Position numbers and translations under genes: made by a program. A DNA stretch of 64,000 nucleotides from Nocardioides rotundus. Lineage in GTDB: Bacteria > Actinomycetota > Actinomycetes > Propionibacteriales > Nocardioidaceae. Location: contig NZ_CP082922.1 in assembly GCF_019931675.1 (NCBI RefSeq), positions 2,185,001 to 2,249,000 of the forward strand, given 5' to 3'. Under the pieces are notes generated by a model. The model saw only the letters and a program-made list of their open reading frames with translations. It searched no databases and was not told the origin of the DNA. This document shows, piece by piece, positions 28,033-36,941 of this stretch. The first letter of the stretch is position 1. Each line of letters starts with the position of its first letter.

Positions 28033-30176
28033 CGATCGAGCCTGCCCTGCTGGACCAGCTCGCCGCGGGCGAGTACGGCGACCCCCACGGCCTGCTCGGC
28101 GCCCACGCCGGCGAGGACGGGGTGACCATCCGGACGTTCAAGCCGCTGGCCTCCTCGGTGGTCGCGGTGACCGACCGCGGCGAGGTCGAGCTGACCCACG
28201 AGCACGCGGGGGTGTGGTCGGGCGTGGTGCCTGGCGACACCGTGCCGGACTACCGGATCCGGGTCGCCTACGACGGGCCCGCGGTCGAGGTGGACGACCC
28301 GTACCGCTACCTGCCCACGGTCGGGGAGACCGATCTGCACCTGATCAACGAGGGCCGCCACGAGGAGCTGTGGAAGGTCCTCGGGGCGCACGTGCGGCAC
28401 TACGACAACGGGGTCAGCGGCACGTCCTTCGCGGTGTGGGCGCCGCATGCGCGCGGCGTGCGGGTGAAGGGCGACTTCAACCACTGGGACGGCCGCGAGC
28501 ACCCGATGCGGCAACTGGGGTCCTCGGGGGTGTGGGAGCTGTTCGTGCCCGGGATCGGCCACGGCGAGCACTACAAGTACGCCGTCCTCGGCGCCGACGG
28601 CCAGTGGCGGGACAAGGCCGACCCGATGGCCTTCCACGCCGAGGTGCCGCCGCGGACGTCGTCGCGGGTCTATGAGTCGACCTACGAGTGGGGCGACCAG
28701 GACTGGATGGCCGCCCGCGACTCCCGCAACCCGCTGCAGCGGCCGATGGCGACCTACGAGATGCACCTGGCGTCGTGGCGGCGTGGGCGGACCTACCGGG
28801 AGCTGGCCGACGAGCTGGTGCCCTACCTGACCGACCTCGGCTTCACGCACGTGGAGTTCATGCCGGTGATGCAGCACCCGTTCGGCGGGTCGTGGGGCTA
28901 CCACGTGACCGGCTACTACGCCGCGGACTCGCGGCTGGGCGACCCCGACGACCTGCGCTACCTCATCGACCGGCTGCACCAGGCCGGCATCGGGGTGATC
29001 CTGGACTGGGTGCCCGGCCACTTCGCGACCGACGAGTGGGCGCTTCCCCGCTTCGACGGGACGCCGCTGTACGAGGACCCCAACCCGCAGCGCGGCTGGC
29101 ACCGCGAGTGGGGCTCCTACATCTTCAACTTCGGCCGGCACGAGGTGCGCAACTTCCTCTACGCCAACGCGCTGTTCTGGCTGGAGGAGTTCCACGCCGA
29201 CGGGCTGCGGGTCGACGGCGTGGCGTCGATGCTCTATCTGGACTACTCGCGCGAGGAGGGCGAGTGGACGCCGAACCGGTACGGCGGCCGGGAGAACCTC
29301 GAGGCGGTGCAGTTCCTCCAGGAGATGAACGCCACCGTCTATCGGCGGGTCCCCGGCGCGGTCACGATCGCCGAGGAGTCGACCGCCTGGCCCGGCGTCA
29401 CCAGCCCCACCGACGCCGGTGGGCTGGGCTTCGGGTTCAAGTGGAACATGGGCTGGATGCACGACACTCTGGGCTACCTGGCCAACGAGCCGATCTACCG
29501 GCAGTACCACCACGGCCAGATGACCTTCCCGCTCGTGTACTCCTTCTCGGAGAACTACGTGCTGCCGATCAGCCACGACGAGGTCGTGCACGGCAAGGGG
29601 TCGCTGCTGCGCAAGATGCCGGGCGACCGATGGCAGGAGCTGGCGACCGTGCGCGCCTACCTGGCCTACATGTGGGCGCACCCGGGCAAGCAGCTGCTGT
29701 TCATGGGCTCGGAGTTCGGCCAGGAGGCCGAGTGGGCGGAGTCCCGCGAGCTGGACTGGTGGCTGCCCGACCACCCCGAGCACGCGGGCGTGCAGGCCGC
29801 GGTGCGCGACATCAACCGGGTGTACGCGGAGACCCCCGCGCTGTGGGAGCGCGACTCCGACCCGGCCGGGTTCTCCTGGATCGACGCCGACGACGCGGGG
29901 CGCAACGTGCTCTCCTTCATCCGGCGCGCCCCGGACTCCCCCGACCTGGTCTGTGTGTCGAACTTCTCGGCCGTCCCGCACTCCGGCTTCCGCCTGGGCC
30001 TGCCCTCGGCCGGCACCTGGCAGGAGGTGGTCAACACCGACGCCGAGGCCTACACCGGTTCCGGCGTCGGCAACCTCGGCTCGATCGAGGCGGTCCCCGA
30101 GCCGTACGGGGGCCAGCCCGCCTCGGCCGAGATCGTCGTACCTCCCCTCGCCACGCTCTGGTTCCGCCGCGCCTGA
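28029..30176 (+). CDS. glgB: 1,4-alpha-glucan branching enzyme GlgB
   Basis: The 715-residue GH13_9 enzyme moves glucan segments to form alpha-1,6 branches. Two N-terminal carbohydrate-binding modules (residues about 15-100 and 110-210, with [25 protein letters not shown]) precede the barrel: [26 protein letters not shown], nucleophile Asp in [17 protein letters not shown] (about 394), Glu in [13 protein letters not shown] (about 447) and [15 protein letters not shown] (about 516). It ends the glgE-treS-mak-glgB operon. Start ATG 28029 lies in the ATGA overlap with mak. Confidence 0.95.
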   Translation: MTIEPALLDQLAAGEYGDPHGLLGAHAGEDGVTIRTFKPLASSVVAVTDRGEVELTHEHAGVWSGVVPGDTVPDYRIRVAYDGPAVEVDDPYRYLPTVGETDLHLINEGRHEELWKVLGAHVRHYDNGVSGTSFAVWAPHARGVRVKGDFNHWDGREHPMRQLGSSGVWELFVPGIGHGEHYKYAVLGADGQWRDKADPMAFHAEVPPRTSSRVYESTYEWGDQDWMAARDSRNPLQRPMATYEMHLASWRRGRTYRELADELVPYLTDLGFTHVEFMPVMQHPFGGSWGYHVTGYYAADSRLGDPDDLRYLIDRLHQAGIGVILDWVPGHFATDEWALPRFDGTPLYEDPNPQRGWHREWGSYIFNFGRHEVRNFLYANALFWLEEFHADGLRVDGVASMLYLDYSREEGEWTPNRYGGRENLEAVQFLQEMNATVYRRVPGAVTIAEESTAWPGVTSPTDAGGLGFGFKWNMGWMHDTLGYLANEPIYRQYHHGQMTFPLVYSFSENYVLPISHDEVVHGKGSLLRKMPGDRWQELATVRAYLAYMWAHPGKQLLFMGSEFGQEAEWAESRELDWWLPDHPEHAGVQAAVRDINRVYAETPALWERDSDPAGFSWIDADDAGRNVLSFIRRAPDSPDLVCVSNFSAVPHSGFRLGLPSAGTWQEVVNTDAEAYTGSGVGNLGSIEAVPEPYGGQPASAEIVVPPLATLWFRRA

Positions 30177-30201
30177 CGCCACCCACCCCGCACGGCGTTC
30201 G

Positions 30202-30285
30202 TTTACCAGGTAGTCATGCTGCAGCGTCGCTCTACACGGCAAATTTGCCGGGTACGGCGAGGCTGCGTCACGACTACCTGGTAAA
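30202..30285. repeat. 84-bp palindromic element, copy A (upstream of the AbiEi-like gene)
   Basis: It begins TTTACCAGGTAGTC and ends with the exact complement GACTACCTGGTAAA. The inner arms also pair imperfectly up to a perfect central palindrome CGGCAAATTTGCCG, so the whole unit can fold into one long hairpin. A related 84-bp copy lies at 31423-31506. It sits between the glgB stop and the next gene, 137 bp before that gene's ATG. Confidence 0.85.
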
Positions 30286-30422
30286 TGGTCGACGGCAAGA
30301 ACGCGGGCGCGAACCCCGGAACCGCTCTCAGGGGCTGTGGACAACCCCGCTGAGACGCCGCTTGTCCACAGGGGCGCCAAGCTCCACTTCTCAGGATCCC
30401 CGCCACGCGTCACGGTCGGAGC

Positions 30423-31364
30423 ATGGATCGACTGATTGCCCTGGCCGCAGAGCGCGGGTTCTTCACCCGCAAGGACGCACGGGCGAGCGGCTTGTCCGAC
30501 CGGGAGGTTGCGGCGACCATCCGGGCAGGTGTCTGGGTTCGGATCCGCCATGGCTACTACACGACCCCGGATGCCTGGACCGCGCTCACTCCGGAGGGAC
30601 GGCACCTGGTTCGTGGTCGCGCGGTCTTGGACGCGATGGGAGACAGCGTCTGCCTCAGCCATGTCTCGGCGCTGGTGGCACACGGCATCGCGACCTGGGG
30701 CATGGACCTCACTCGCGTGCACGTCACCCGTCTGGACAAGGGCAGGCCGCGGGTCGAAGGGGACGTGGTCCACCACCTCGCTCAAGTGCCCGACGACGAC
30801 CTCACGCGGGCTGCGGGGATGAACGTGACATCTGTGGACCGCGCTCTGATCGAGGCGGGCTCCCTGGCCACGGCGGAGAGCGCTCTGGTCTCCTTCGACT
30901 CCGCTCTTCACGCCGACGACCTCTCGCCCGACGAGCTCAAGGAGCGGTTCGACCGGATGCGGCACTGGCCGCGGACTCGGCACTTGCACGTCCCGATCCG
31001 CATGGCCAGTCCACGCCGCGAGAGTCCGGGCGAATCGCGAGGCTTCTGGATGTTCTGGGCGAACAACATCCCCGCGCCGGTCTGTCAGTACGAAGTGTGG
31101 GAGGACGGCATCCTCATCGGAACGACCGACTTCGCCTGGCCGGCTCACGGTCAGCTGGGTGAGTTCGACGGGACCATCAAGTACACCCGCCTCCTCAAGC
31201 CCGGCGAGGACGCGTCGCAGGTGGTCGTGCGCGAAAAGCGCCGCGAGGACGAGCTGCGACGGGTGACCGACTTCGGGATGATGCGCTTCATCTGGTCCGA
31301 CTACGACCGCCCCGGCCAGACCTGTCATCGCCTGCGTCAGCGTCTTGAACGCAAGGCGGGATAG
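30423..31364 (+). CDS. AbiEi-like protein with C-terminal nuclease-like (DUF559/Vsr-type) domain
   Basis: The 313-residue protein has an N-terminal winged-helix domain like the AbiEi antitoxin family (MDRLIALAAERGFFTRKDARASGLSDREVAATIRAGVWVRIRHGYYTTPD). A middle region follows (VCLSHVSALVAHGI, VTRLDKGRPRVEG, VTSVDRALIEAGSLAT). The C-terminal domain has TDFAWPAHGQLGEFDGTIKY and REKRREDELRRVTDFGMMRFIWSD, a D...ExDxxxK pattern like the Vsr/DUF559 endonuclease fold. No AbiEii nucleotidyltransferase toxin is adjacent, so it is an orphan rather than a type IV toxin-antitoxin pair. Such orphans are common in actinobacteria with unknown function. It is bracketed by two copies of an 84-bp palindromic element. 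Confidence 0.75.
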   Translation: MDRLIALAAERGFFTRKDARASGLSDREVAATIRAGVWVRIRHGYYTTPDAWTALTPEGRHLVRGRAVLDAMGDSVCLSHVSALVAHGIATWGMDLTRVHVTRLDKGRPRVEGDVVHHLAQVPDDDLTRAAGMNVTSVDRALIEAGSLATAESALVSFDSALHADDLSPDELKERFDRMRHWPRTRHLHVPIRMASPRRESPGESRGFWMFWANNIPAPVCQYEVWEDGILIGTTDFAWPAHGQLGEFDGTIKYTRLLKPGEDASQVVVREKRREDELRRVTDFGMMRFIWSDYDRPGQTCHRLRQRLERKAG

Positions 31365-31422
31365 TCGATGTCGCCGTACCCCTCTGATGCTGAGCCCGCT
31401 GGCCGCCCCTCCGCCCTGACCA

Positions 31423-31506
31423 TTTCCCAGGTAGTCACGACGCAGTGACGCTCTACACGGTGAATTTGCCCCGTAGGGCGACGCTCGAGCATGACTACCT
31501 GGTAAA
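31423..31506. repeat. 84-bp palindromic element, copy B (downstream of the AbiEi-like gene)
   Basis: It has the same length and end sequences as copy A (TTTCCCAGGTAGTC ... GACTACCTGGTAAA) and shares the inner block CTCTACACGG..AATTTGCC. By my count about 67 of 84 positions match copy A. Because each unit is palindromic, the relative orientation is ambiguous. It starts 58 bp after the AbiEi-like stop and ends 124 bp before the next gene. Confidence 0.85.
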
Positions 31507-31630
31507 TGGCCGCGCGAGCACCGCGAGCGTCTGGCGACCGCCACCGGCGACCTCACCCCCGCGCGGGGAGTCGGGGTGCTCGCCGACCATGTGCATCGGC
31601 TGCTCAGGGTCGGCACCTAGGGTGGGACGC

Positions 31631-32656
31631 ATGACCGACCAGCCGACCCTCACCGACGGTGTGGTGACCCTGCGACCCTGGCGCGAGGAGGACGTCGAGG
31701 CGGCGGTCGCCGGGCACGACGAGGAGATCCGGCTCTGGTTCGGCTGGAAGCCCGAGGACATCACCTCCGAGCGCCAACTGCAGGCGATCGAGGAGTGGCG
31801 CGAGGACTGGGGCAAGGGCCGGCGCCGGGCCGCCTTCGCGATCGAGCACGACGACGAGCTGGTCGGCAGCGTCGAGGTCGACCGCTCCACGGACAGCGTC
31901 GGCAGCGTGAGCTGGGCGCTGTACGCCGGGCGGAGGGGTCGCGGGTACGCCGTACGCGCCGTCCGGGTGCTGGTCGACTGGGCCCTCAGCGAGGAGGACC
32001 AGGGCGGACTCGGCCTGCAGCGGGTGGAGGCCCGGATCGACCCGCGCAACGCCTCCAGCACCCGGGTCGCGACCCGCGCCGGGCTGCGCCGGGAGGGCGA
32101 GCGGCGGCTGGTCCCCGGCATGGGCGACCGGGCCGACGCCACCGCCATGGCGATCTACGCCCGGCTCTCCACCGACCCGCCACTGACCGAGCCGGAGAGC
32201 TTCCGCGCGCTGCTCAACTCCTTCCTGCCCCGCAAGCGGGCGATCGCCCAGATGCTGGTGCGCGACACCGATGACCGCGTGCTGCTGTGCCAGCTGACCT
32301 ACAAGCGCGACTGGGATCTGCCCGGGGGCGTCGTCGAGGTCGGCGAGTCCCCCCAGCTCGCGGTCTCCCGCGAGATCGTCGAGGAGCTCGGCCTGGAGAT
32401 CCCCGCCGGCGAGCTGCTGCTCACCGACTGGCTGCCGCCGTGGGGCGGCTGGGACGACGCGCTCTGCCTGGTCTTCGACGGCGGCCGGCACGAGCCCGGC
32501 ATCCTGGACGACGTCGTGCGCCAGGAGCGGGAGATCCGCACCGCCGAGTTCTGCACGCCGGAGCAGGTCGAGGAGCGGTGCACCGACTTCACCGCCCGCC
32601 GGGTCGCGGCCGCGCTGCGCAGCACGGGCAGCGACTACACGGAGTCCGGCCGATGA
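31631..32656 (+). CDS. GNAT acetyltransferase fused to a Nudix hydrolase
   Basis: The protein has 341 residues. Residues 1-175 are a RimJ/RimL-type GNAT domain (VTLRPWREEDVEAAVAGHDEEI, VGSVEVDRSTDSVGSVSWALYAGRRGRGYAVRAVRVLVDWAL, where RRGRGYA is the acetyl-CoA loop). Residues 200-335 are a Nudix domain (AQMLVRDTDDRVLLCQLTYKRDWDLPGGVVEVGESPQLAVSREIVEELGLEI) with the G-x5-E-x7-REUxEExGU box intact. Both catalytic centres look functional; substrates are unknown. The start ATG 31631 is preferred because the family begins there; the frame is open upstream into the repeat element. The stop overlaps the next gene in ATGA. Confidence 0.9.
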   Translation: MTDQPTLTDGVVTLRPWREEDVEAAVAGHDEEIRLWFGWKPEDITSERQLQAIEEWREDWGKGRRRAAFAIEHDDELVGSVEVDRSTDSVGSVSWALYAGRRGRGYAVRAVRVLVDWALSEEDQGGLGLQRVEARIDPRNASSTRVATRAGLRREGERRLVPGMGDRADATAMAIYARLSTDPPLTEPESFRALLNSFLPRKRAIAQMLVRDTDDRVLLCQLTYKRDWDLPGGVVEVGESPQLAVSREIVEELGLEIPAGELLLTDWLPPWGGWDDALCLVFDGGRHEPGILDDVVRQEREIRTAEFCTPEQVEERCTDFTARRVAAALRSTGSDYTESGR

Positions 32657-33234
32657 GCGAGGAGCCGCAGCAGGCCGACCCCACCTGCCTGGTCTTCCTG
32701 CCCGCACTGGGCCAGCTCCCGACCGACTGGCAGGACCAGGTCGTCGCCGTACCCACCGACTGGCGCTGCTGGGTCCCCTGGCTGCGCGGACTCAAGCCCA
32801 CCGACCGGGGCACCTTCGATCTCGACGCCGCCGTCGGCGACCTGGTGAGCTTCCTGGAGACCCACGGGGTGCGCCGTACCCACGTCGTCGGCCTCTCCCT
32901 CGGCGCCCTGGTCGCCGCGCGGCTCGCGGCCCAGCACCCCGAGCTGGTGGACCGGCTGGTCCTGGCCGGGCAGTACGACGCCCCGTCGCGCTCGGCGGTC
33001 CGGGCCCAGCGCCGCGCCCTCAAGCTGACCCCGCGGCGGGTCCTGGCCGGCCGGCACCTGGACAAGGACCGGCTGCTGGCGGCCCTGGCGGAGCTCGAGC
33101 GGCTCGACCCGGCCGGCGACCGTGAGCGGGTGCATGCCCCGACCCTGGACCTCCCCGGGCCGGAGCGGATGAACCAGCAGGACCCGCAGGCGTTCAACCA
33201 GGCGGTGCTGGACTTCCTCCGCGACCCCGGCTAG
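32653..33234 (+). CDS. Alpha/beta hydrolase-like protein, short and probably lacking part of the catalytic triad
   Basis: The 193-residue protein has the nucleophile elbow GLSLGALVAARLAAQHPELVDRLVLAG (Ser near 84) after LVFLPALGQLPTDWQDQVVAVP. The usual Asp strand and GHxxN loop are not there: after ERVHAPTLDL the sequence goes directly to PGPERMNQQDPQAFNQAVLDFL. There Arg (or Glu) stands where the catalytic His is expected, and about 40 residues including the acid are missing. It may be a degenerate copy or a non-enzymatic fold. It is translationally coupled to the GNAT-Nudix gene. Confidence 0.75.
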   Translation: MSEEPQQADPTCLVFLPALGQLPTDWQDQVVAVPTDWRCWVPWLRGLKPTDRGTFDLDAAVGDLVSFLETHGVRRTHVVGLSLGALVAARLAAQHPELVDRLVLAGQYDAPSRSAVRAQRRALKLTPRRVLAGRHLDKDRLLAALAELERLDPAGDRERVHAPTLDLPGPERMNQQDPQAFNQAVLDFLRDPG

Positions 33235-33280
33235 CCGACGGCCCCTGTCGGGCGACGCCGGGCAGTGGCAGGATCAGCCC

Positions 33281-35950
33281 ATGACGGGCTACGTGCACGA
33301 CTTCGCCGAGGGCGACAAGGACCAGAAGGACCTGCTGGGCGGCAAGGGCGCCAACCTGGCCGAGATGACCAACATCGGGCTGCCGGTGCCGCCCGGGTTC
33401 ACCATCGACACCGAGGCCTGTCGCGCCTACCTCGCCGAGGGCGGCTTCCCCGACGGGCTGCCCGAGGAGGTCACCGAGCACCTCACGGCCCTGGAGAGGA
33501 CGATGGGCCGCCAGCTCGGCGCCGCCGACGACCCACTCCTGGTCAGCGTGCGCTCGGGCGCGAAGTTCTCCATGCCCGGGATGATGGAGACGGTCCTCAA
33601 CGTCGGGCTCAACGACGAGTCCGTGGGCGGTCTGGCCGCCAGCAGCGACAGCGAGCGCTTCGCCTGGGACTCCTACCGTCGGCTGCTGCAGATGTTCGGC
33701 GGCACCGTCCTCGACATCGACGGGCAGCTGTTCTCCGAGGCGCTGGAGGCCCGCAAGCAGGAGAAGGGCAGCGACTCCGACCTGGACCTCGACGTCGAGG
33801 ACCTGCAGGCGCTGGTCGAGCAGTTCAAGACGATCATCCGCGACGAGACCGGCCGCGACTTCCCGCAGGACCCGCGCGAGCAGCTCGACCTGGCGATCAA
33901 GGCCGTCTTCGACTCCTGGAACACCGACCGGGCCCGCCTCTATCGCCGCCAGGAGCGGATCCCCGAGGATCTCGGCACCGCGGTGAACGTGCAGGCCATG
34001 GTCTTCGGCAACTTCGGCATGGACTCCGGCTCCGGCGTCGCCTTCACCCGCGACCCCGCCAGCGGCGACCAGGGCGTCTACGGCGACTACCTGCAGAACG
34101 CCCAGGGCGAGGACGTCGTCGCGGGCATCCGCAACACCGTCTCGCTGGCGGACTTCGCCGAGATCGACCGGACGTCCTATGACGAGCTCCTGGAGATCAT
34201 GAAGCGGCTCGAGGAGCACTACCGCGACATGTGCGACATCGAGTTCACCGTCGAGCGCGGCAAGCTGTGGATGCTCCAGACCCGGGTCGGCAAGCGCACC
34301 GCGGAGGCGGCCTTCCGGATCGGCCGGCACATGACCGACGAGGGCCTCATCGACACCGACGAGGCAGTACGCCGGGTCACCGGCGCGCAGCTGGCCTCGC
34401 TGATGTTCCCCCGCTTCGACGAGGACGCCGACCGCGACCTGCTGACCGTGGGGGTGAACGCCTCCCCCGGGGCCGCCGTCGGCAAGGCGGTCTTCGACTC
34501 CCCCACCGCGGTGGAGTGGGCCGCCAACGGCGAGGACGTGATCCTGGTCCGCAAGGAGACCAACCCCGACGACCTGTCCGGGATGGTCGCCGCACGCGGC
34601 ATCCTCACCAGCCGCGGCGGCAAGACCTCGCACGCCGCGGTCGTGGCCCGCGGCATGGGTCGCACCTGCGTCTCCGGGGCCGACGATCTGGAGGTCGACG
34701 CCGCGGCGAAGCGCTTCACCGTCGACGGCGGAACCGTGATCGAGGAGGGCGACACCCTCTCCATCGACGGCACGACCGGCGAGGTGTTCGCCGGGGCCGT
34801 GCCCGTCGTCGACTCCGTCGTGGTGCGGCACTTCGAGGGCGACGACTCCGAGGACGACCTGATCGAGGCGGTCGACCTGGTGATGACCCGGGCCGACGAC
34901 GCCCGGCGGCTGAGGGTGCGGGCCAACGCGGACACCGCCGAGGACGCCGCCCGCGCACGCCGGTTCGGCGCCGAGGGGATCGGGCTGTGCCGGACCGAGC
35001 ACATGTTCCTCGGCGAGCGCCGCCAGCTGGTCGAGGACCTGATCATCGCCGAGGACGAGGCGGGCCAGGAGGCCGCTCTCGCGGCCCTGCTGCCCCTGCA
35101 GCGCGAGGACTTCGCCGGGATCCTCGAGGCGATGGACGGCCTGCCGGTCACGATCCGGCTGATCGACCCGCCCCTGCACGAGTTCCTGCCCGAGCTGACC
35201 GAGCTCTCGGTGGAGATCGCGGTCGCCGACGCCACGGGCGAGCAGGTGGAGGAGAAGAAGCGCACCCTGCTGGCCGCCGTACAACGCCTGCACGAGCAGA
35301 ACCCGATGCTGGGCCTGCGCGGCGTGCGCCTGGGCATCCAGATCCCGGGCCTGTTCGAGATGCAGGCGCGGGCGATCCTGGAGGCGGCGGCGGACCGGCT
35401 CGACGCGGGCGGCGACCCACGGCCGGAGATCATGGTCCCGCTGGTCGCCAGCGTGCGGGAGCTCGACGTGGTCAAGCGGCACATCGAGGCGGTCGCCCGC
35501 GACGTCGCCGAGCGGCGTGGCCGGGAGATCCCGCACCAGGTCGGCACCATGATCGAGCTGCCCCGTGCGGCGTTCCTCGCCGACCGGATCGCCAAGAGCG
35601 CGGAGTTCTTCTCCTTCGGCACCAACGACCTGACCCAGATGTCGTGGGGCTTCTCCCGTGACGACGTGGAGTCATCGTTCTTCTCCGCCTACCTCGACAA
35701 CGGCATCTTCGACGTCTCACCGTTCGAGTCGCTGGACACCCTCGGCGTCGGCGCATTCGTCCGGATGGGCACCGAGAAGGGCCGCGAGACCCGGCCCGAC
35801 CTCAAGGTCGGCGTGTGCGGCGAGCACGGCGGCGACCCGGCCTCGATCCACTTCTTCCACAGCGTCGGGCTGGACTACGTCTCGTGCTCGCCGTTCCGGG
35901 TCCCGGTCGCCCGGCTGGAGGCCGGCCGGGCCAACCTCGACGCGGACTGA
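33281..35950 (+). CDS. ppdK: Pyruvate, phosphate dikinase
   Basis: The 889-residue enzyme interconverts pyruvate + ATP + phosphate and phosphoenolpyruvate + AMP + pyrophosphate. Domains in order: ATP-grasp (LLGGKGANLAEMTNIGLPVPPGFTI; VSVRSGAKFSMPGMMETVLNVG), swivelling phosphohistidine domain (GILTSRGGKTSHAAVVARGMG, catalytic His about 450) and PEP/pyruvate TIM barrel (RFGAEGIGLCRTEHMFLG, FFSFGTNDLTQM, GVCGEHGGDPASI). Length is normal for bacterial PPDK. It starts at ATG 33281 and is followed by a strong hairpin. In actinobacteria it can serve gluconeogenesis, supplying sugar phosphate for the glucan pathway nearby (inference). Confidence 0.95.
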   Translation: MTGYVHDFAEGDKDQKDLLGGKGANLAEMTNIGLPVPPGFTIDTEACRAYLAEGGFPDGLPEEVTEHLTALERTMGRQLGAADDPLLVSVRSGAKFSMPGMMETVLNVGLNDESVGGLAASSDSERFAWDSYRRLLQMFGGTVLDIDGQLFSEALEARKQEKGSDSDLDLDVEDLQALVEQFKTIIRDETGRDFPQDPREQLDLAIKAVFDSWNTDRARLYRRQERIPEDLGTAVNVQAMVFGNFGMDSGSGVAFTRDPASGDQGVYGDYLQNAQGEDVVAGIRNTVSLADFAEIDRTSYDELLEIMKRLEEHYRDMCDIEFTVERGKLWMLQTRVGKRTAEAAFRIGRHMTDEGLIDTDEAVRRVTGAQLASLMFPRFDEDADRDLLTVGVNASPGAAVGKAVFDSPTAVEWAANGEDVILVRKETNPDDLSGMVAARGILTSRGGKTSHAAVVARGMGRTCVSGADDLEVDAAAKRFTVDGGTVIEEGDTLSIDGTTGEVFAGAVPVVDSVVVRHFEGDDSEDDLIEAVDLVMTRADDARRLRVRANADTAEDAARARRFGAEGIGLCRTEHMFLGERRQLVEDLIIAEDEAGQEAALAALLPLQREDFAGILEAMDGLPVTIRLIDPPLHEFLPELTELSVEIAVADATGEQVEEKKRTLLAAVQRLHEQNPMLGLRGVRLGIQIPGLFEMQARAILEAAADRLDAGGDPRPEIMVPLVASVRELDVVKRHIEAVARDVAERRGREIPHQVGTMIELPRAAFLADRIAKSAEFFSFGTNDLTQMSWGFSRDDVESSFFSAYLDNGIFDVSPFESLDTLGVGAFVRMGTEKGRETRPDLKVGVCGEHGGDPASIHFFHSVGLDYVSCSPFRVPVARLEAGRANLDAD

Positions 35951-35951
35951 C

Positions 35952-35968
35952 CCGGCGGCAGCCGCCGG
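35952..35968. terminator. Hairpin between convergent ppdK and thioredoxin-fold genes
   Basis: CCGGCGGC-A-GCCGCCGG is a perfect 8-bp stem lying in the 22-bp gap between two convergent stops, so it can end transcripts from both sides. Confidence 0.65.
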
Positions 35969-35972
35969 AGGG

Positions 35973-36932
35973 TCAGAACAGCGCGGACGCGAGGTTGCGC
36001 CGCGCCGCGAGGACCCGCGGATCGTCATTGCCGACGGCGGCGAAGAGGCCGAGCAGGTGCTCGCGCGCCTTGTCCCGCTCATCCCCGGAGGTACGGCGGA
36101 CCAGGTCGATCAAGCGGTTGAACGCGTCGTCGACGTGCCCGCCCAGCATGTCCAGGTCCGCGACCATGGTCTGCGCGTCCACGTCGTCGGGGTTGTCGGC
36201 GGCCGCGGCGCGCGCCGCGTTCAGGTCCGCGCCCTGCGTGCGCTGCAGCACGGTCGCCATCGCCAGGCCGGCGGCGGCCTCCGCGTCGGCAGGGTTGGCG
36301 TCCACGAGCTTCTGGTACTCGCGCACCGCGCCCTCGATGTCGCCGGCCTCCAGCGCGTCCTGGGCGGGGGCGTAGCGCGGGTCGATGGTGGGCCCGCCGT
36401 CCTCGTCCTCCCCGGCCGGCGCTCCGGTCGACCGCGGCTGGTGCCGCCCCGCGACGCCCTGCGCGGTGAGCTGCTGGACGACCTGCTGCAGCAGGGTGCG
36501 CAGCTCGTCCTCCTGCGGCGCGTCCTGCAGCAGCGGCATCGGTCGGCCGTCGACGACGGCCACCACGAGCGGCACGGACGGGATCTGCATCGCCTGGGCG
36601 ATCTGCGGGGTCGCGTCGATGTCGACCAGGCCGACCAGGAAGCGGCCCTCGAACTCGTCGGAGAGCCGGGCAAGGTCGTCGGCGAGCCGGCCGCTCTCCG
36701 GGGACTGGGTCCGGGAGAAGAAGACCAGGATCACCGGCGCCGTCGTGGAGGCCTCCAGCACCGACTGGAAGTTCTGCTCGTCCAGCAGCACCGAGTAGGA
36801 GCCGACGGCGCCCGGAGCCCCGCCCGGGCCGCCGGCCGGCGCTCCCTGGAGGCCGGACAGGTCGACCGCGCCGGGGCGGCTGAAGGACTGGTCGGAGCCC
36901 TGGGGGCCCTGCGGGTTCTGCGACTGCGTCAT
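35973..36932 (-). CDS. Thioredoxin-fold TPR protein, CnoX/YbbN-like, without CXXC
   Basis: The protein has 319 residues. Residues 1-45 are Gly/Pro/Gln rich and probably disordered. Residues 46-150 form a thioredoxin fold (LLDEQNFQSVLEASTTAPVILVFFSRTQSPESGRLADDLARL, FLVGLVDIDATPQIAQAMQIPSVPLVVAVVDGRP) that keeps the cis-Pro (SVP) but has TQSPE where WCGPC is expected. Residues 190-319 hold TPR-like helices (YAPAQDALEAGDIEGAVREYQKLVDANPADAEAAAGLAMA). The arrangement matches the CnoX/YbbN holdase family, which delivers unfolded proteins to GroEL. Loss of the cysteines argues against redox activity. Confidence 0.9.
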   Translation of the reverse strand: MTQSQNPQGPQGSDQSFSRPGAVDLSGLQGAPAGGPGGAPGAVGSYSVLLDEQNFQSVLEASTTAPVILVFFSRTQSPESGRLADDLARLSDEFEGRFLVGLVDIDATPQIAQAMQIPSVPLVVAVVDGRPMPLLQDAPQEDELRTLLQQVVQQLTAQGVAGRHQPRSTGAPAGEDEDGGPTIDPRYAPAQDALEAGDIEGAVREYQKLVDANPADAEAAAGLAMATVLQRTQGADLNAARAAAADNPDDVDAQTMVADLDMLGGHVDDAFNRLIDLVRRTSGDERDKAREHLLGLFAAVGNDDPRVLAARRNLASALF

Positions 36933-36941
36933 GCGCCCATC

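Noticed and set aside
30423..31364. Type IV toxin-antitoxin pair
   Set aside because: No AbiEii nucleotidyltransferase lies on either side; the neighbours are glgB and a GNAT-Nudix gene.
27936..31616. A 1226-codon open frame on the minus strand opposite glgB and the AbiEi-like gene
   Set aside because: It is rich in Arg/Val/Gly/His with no domain and is antisense to well-identified genes.
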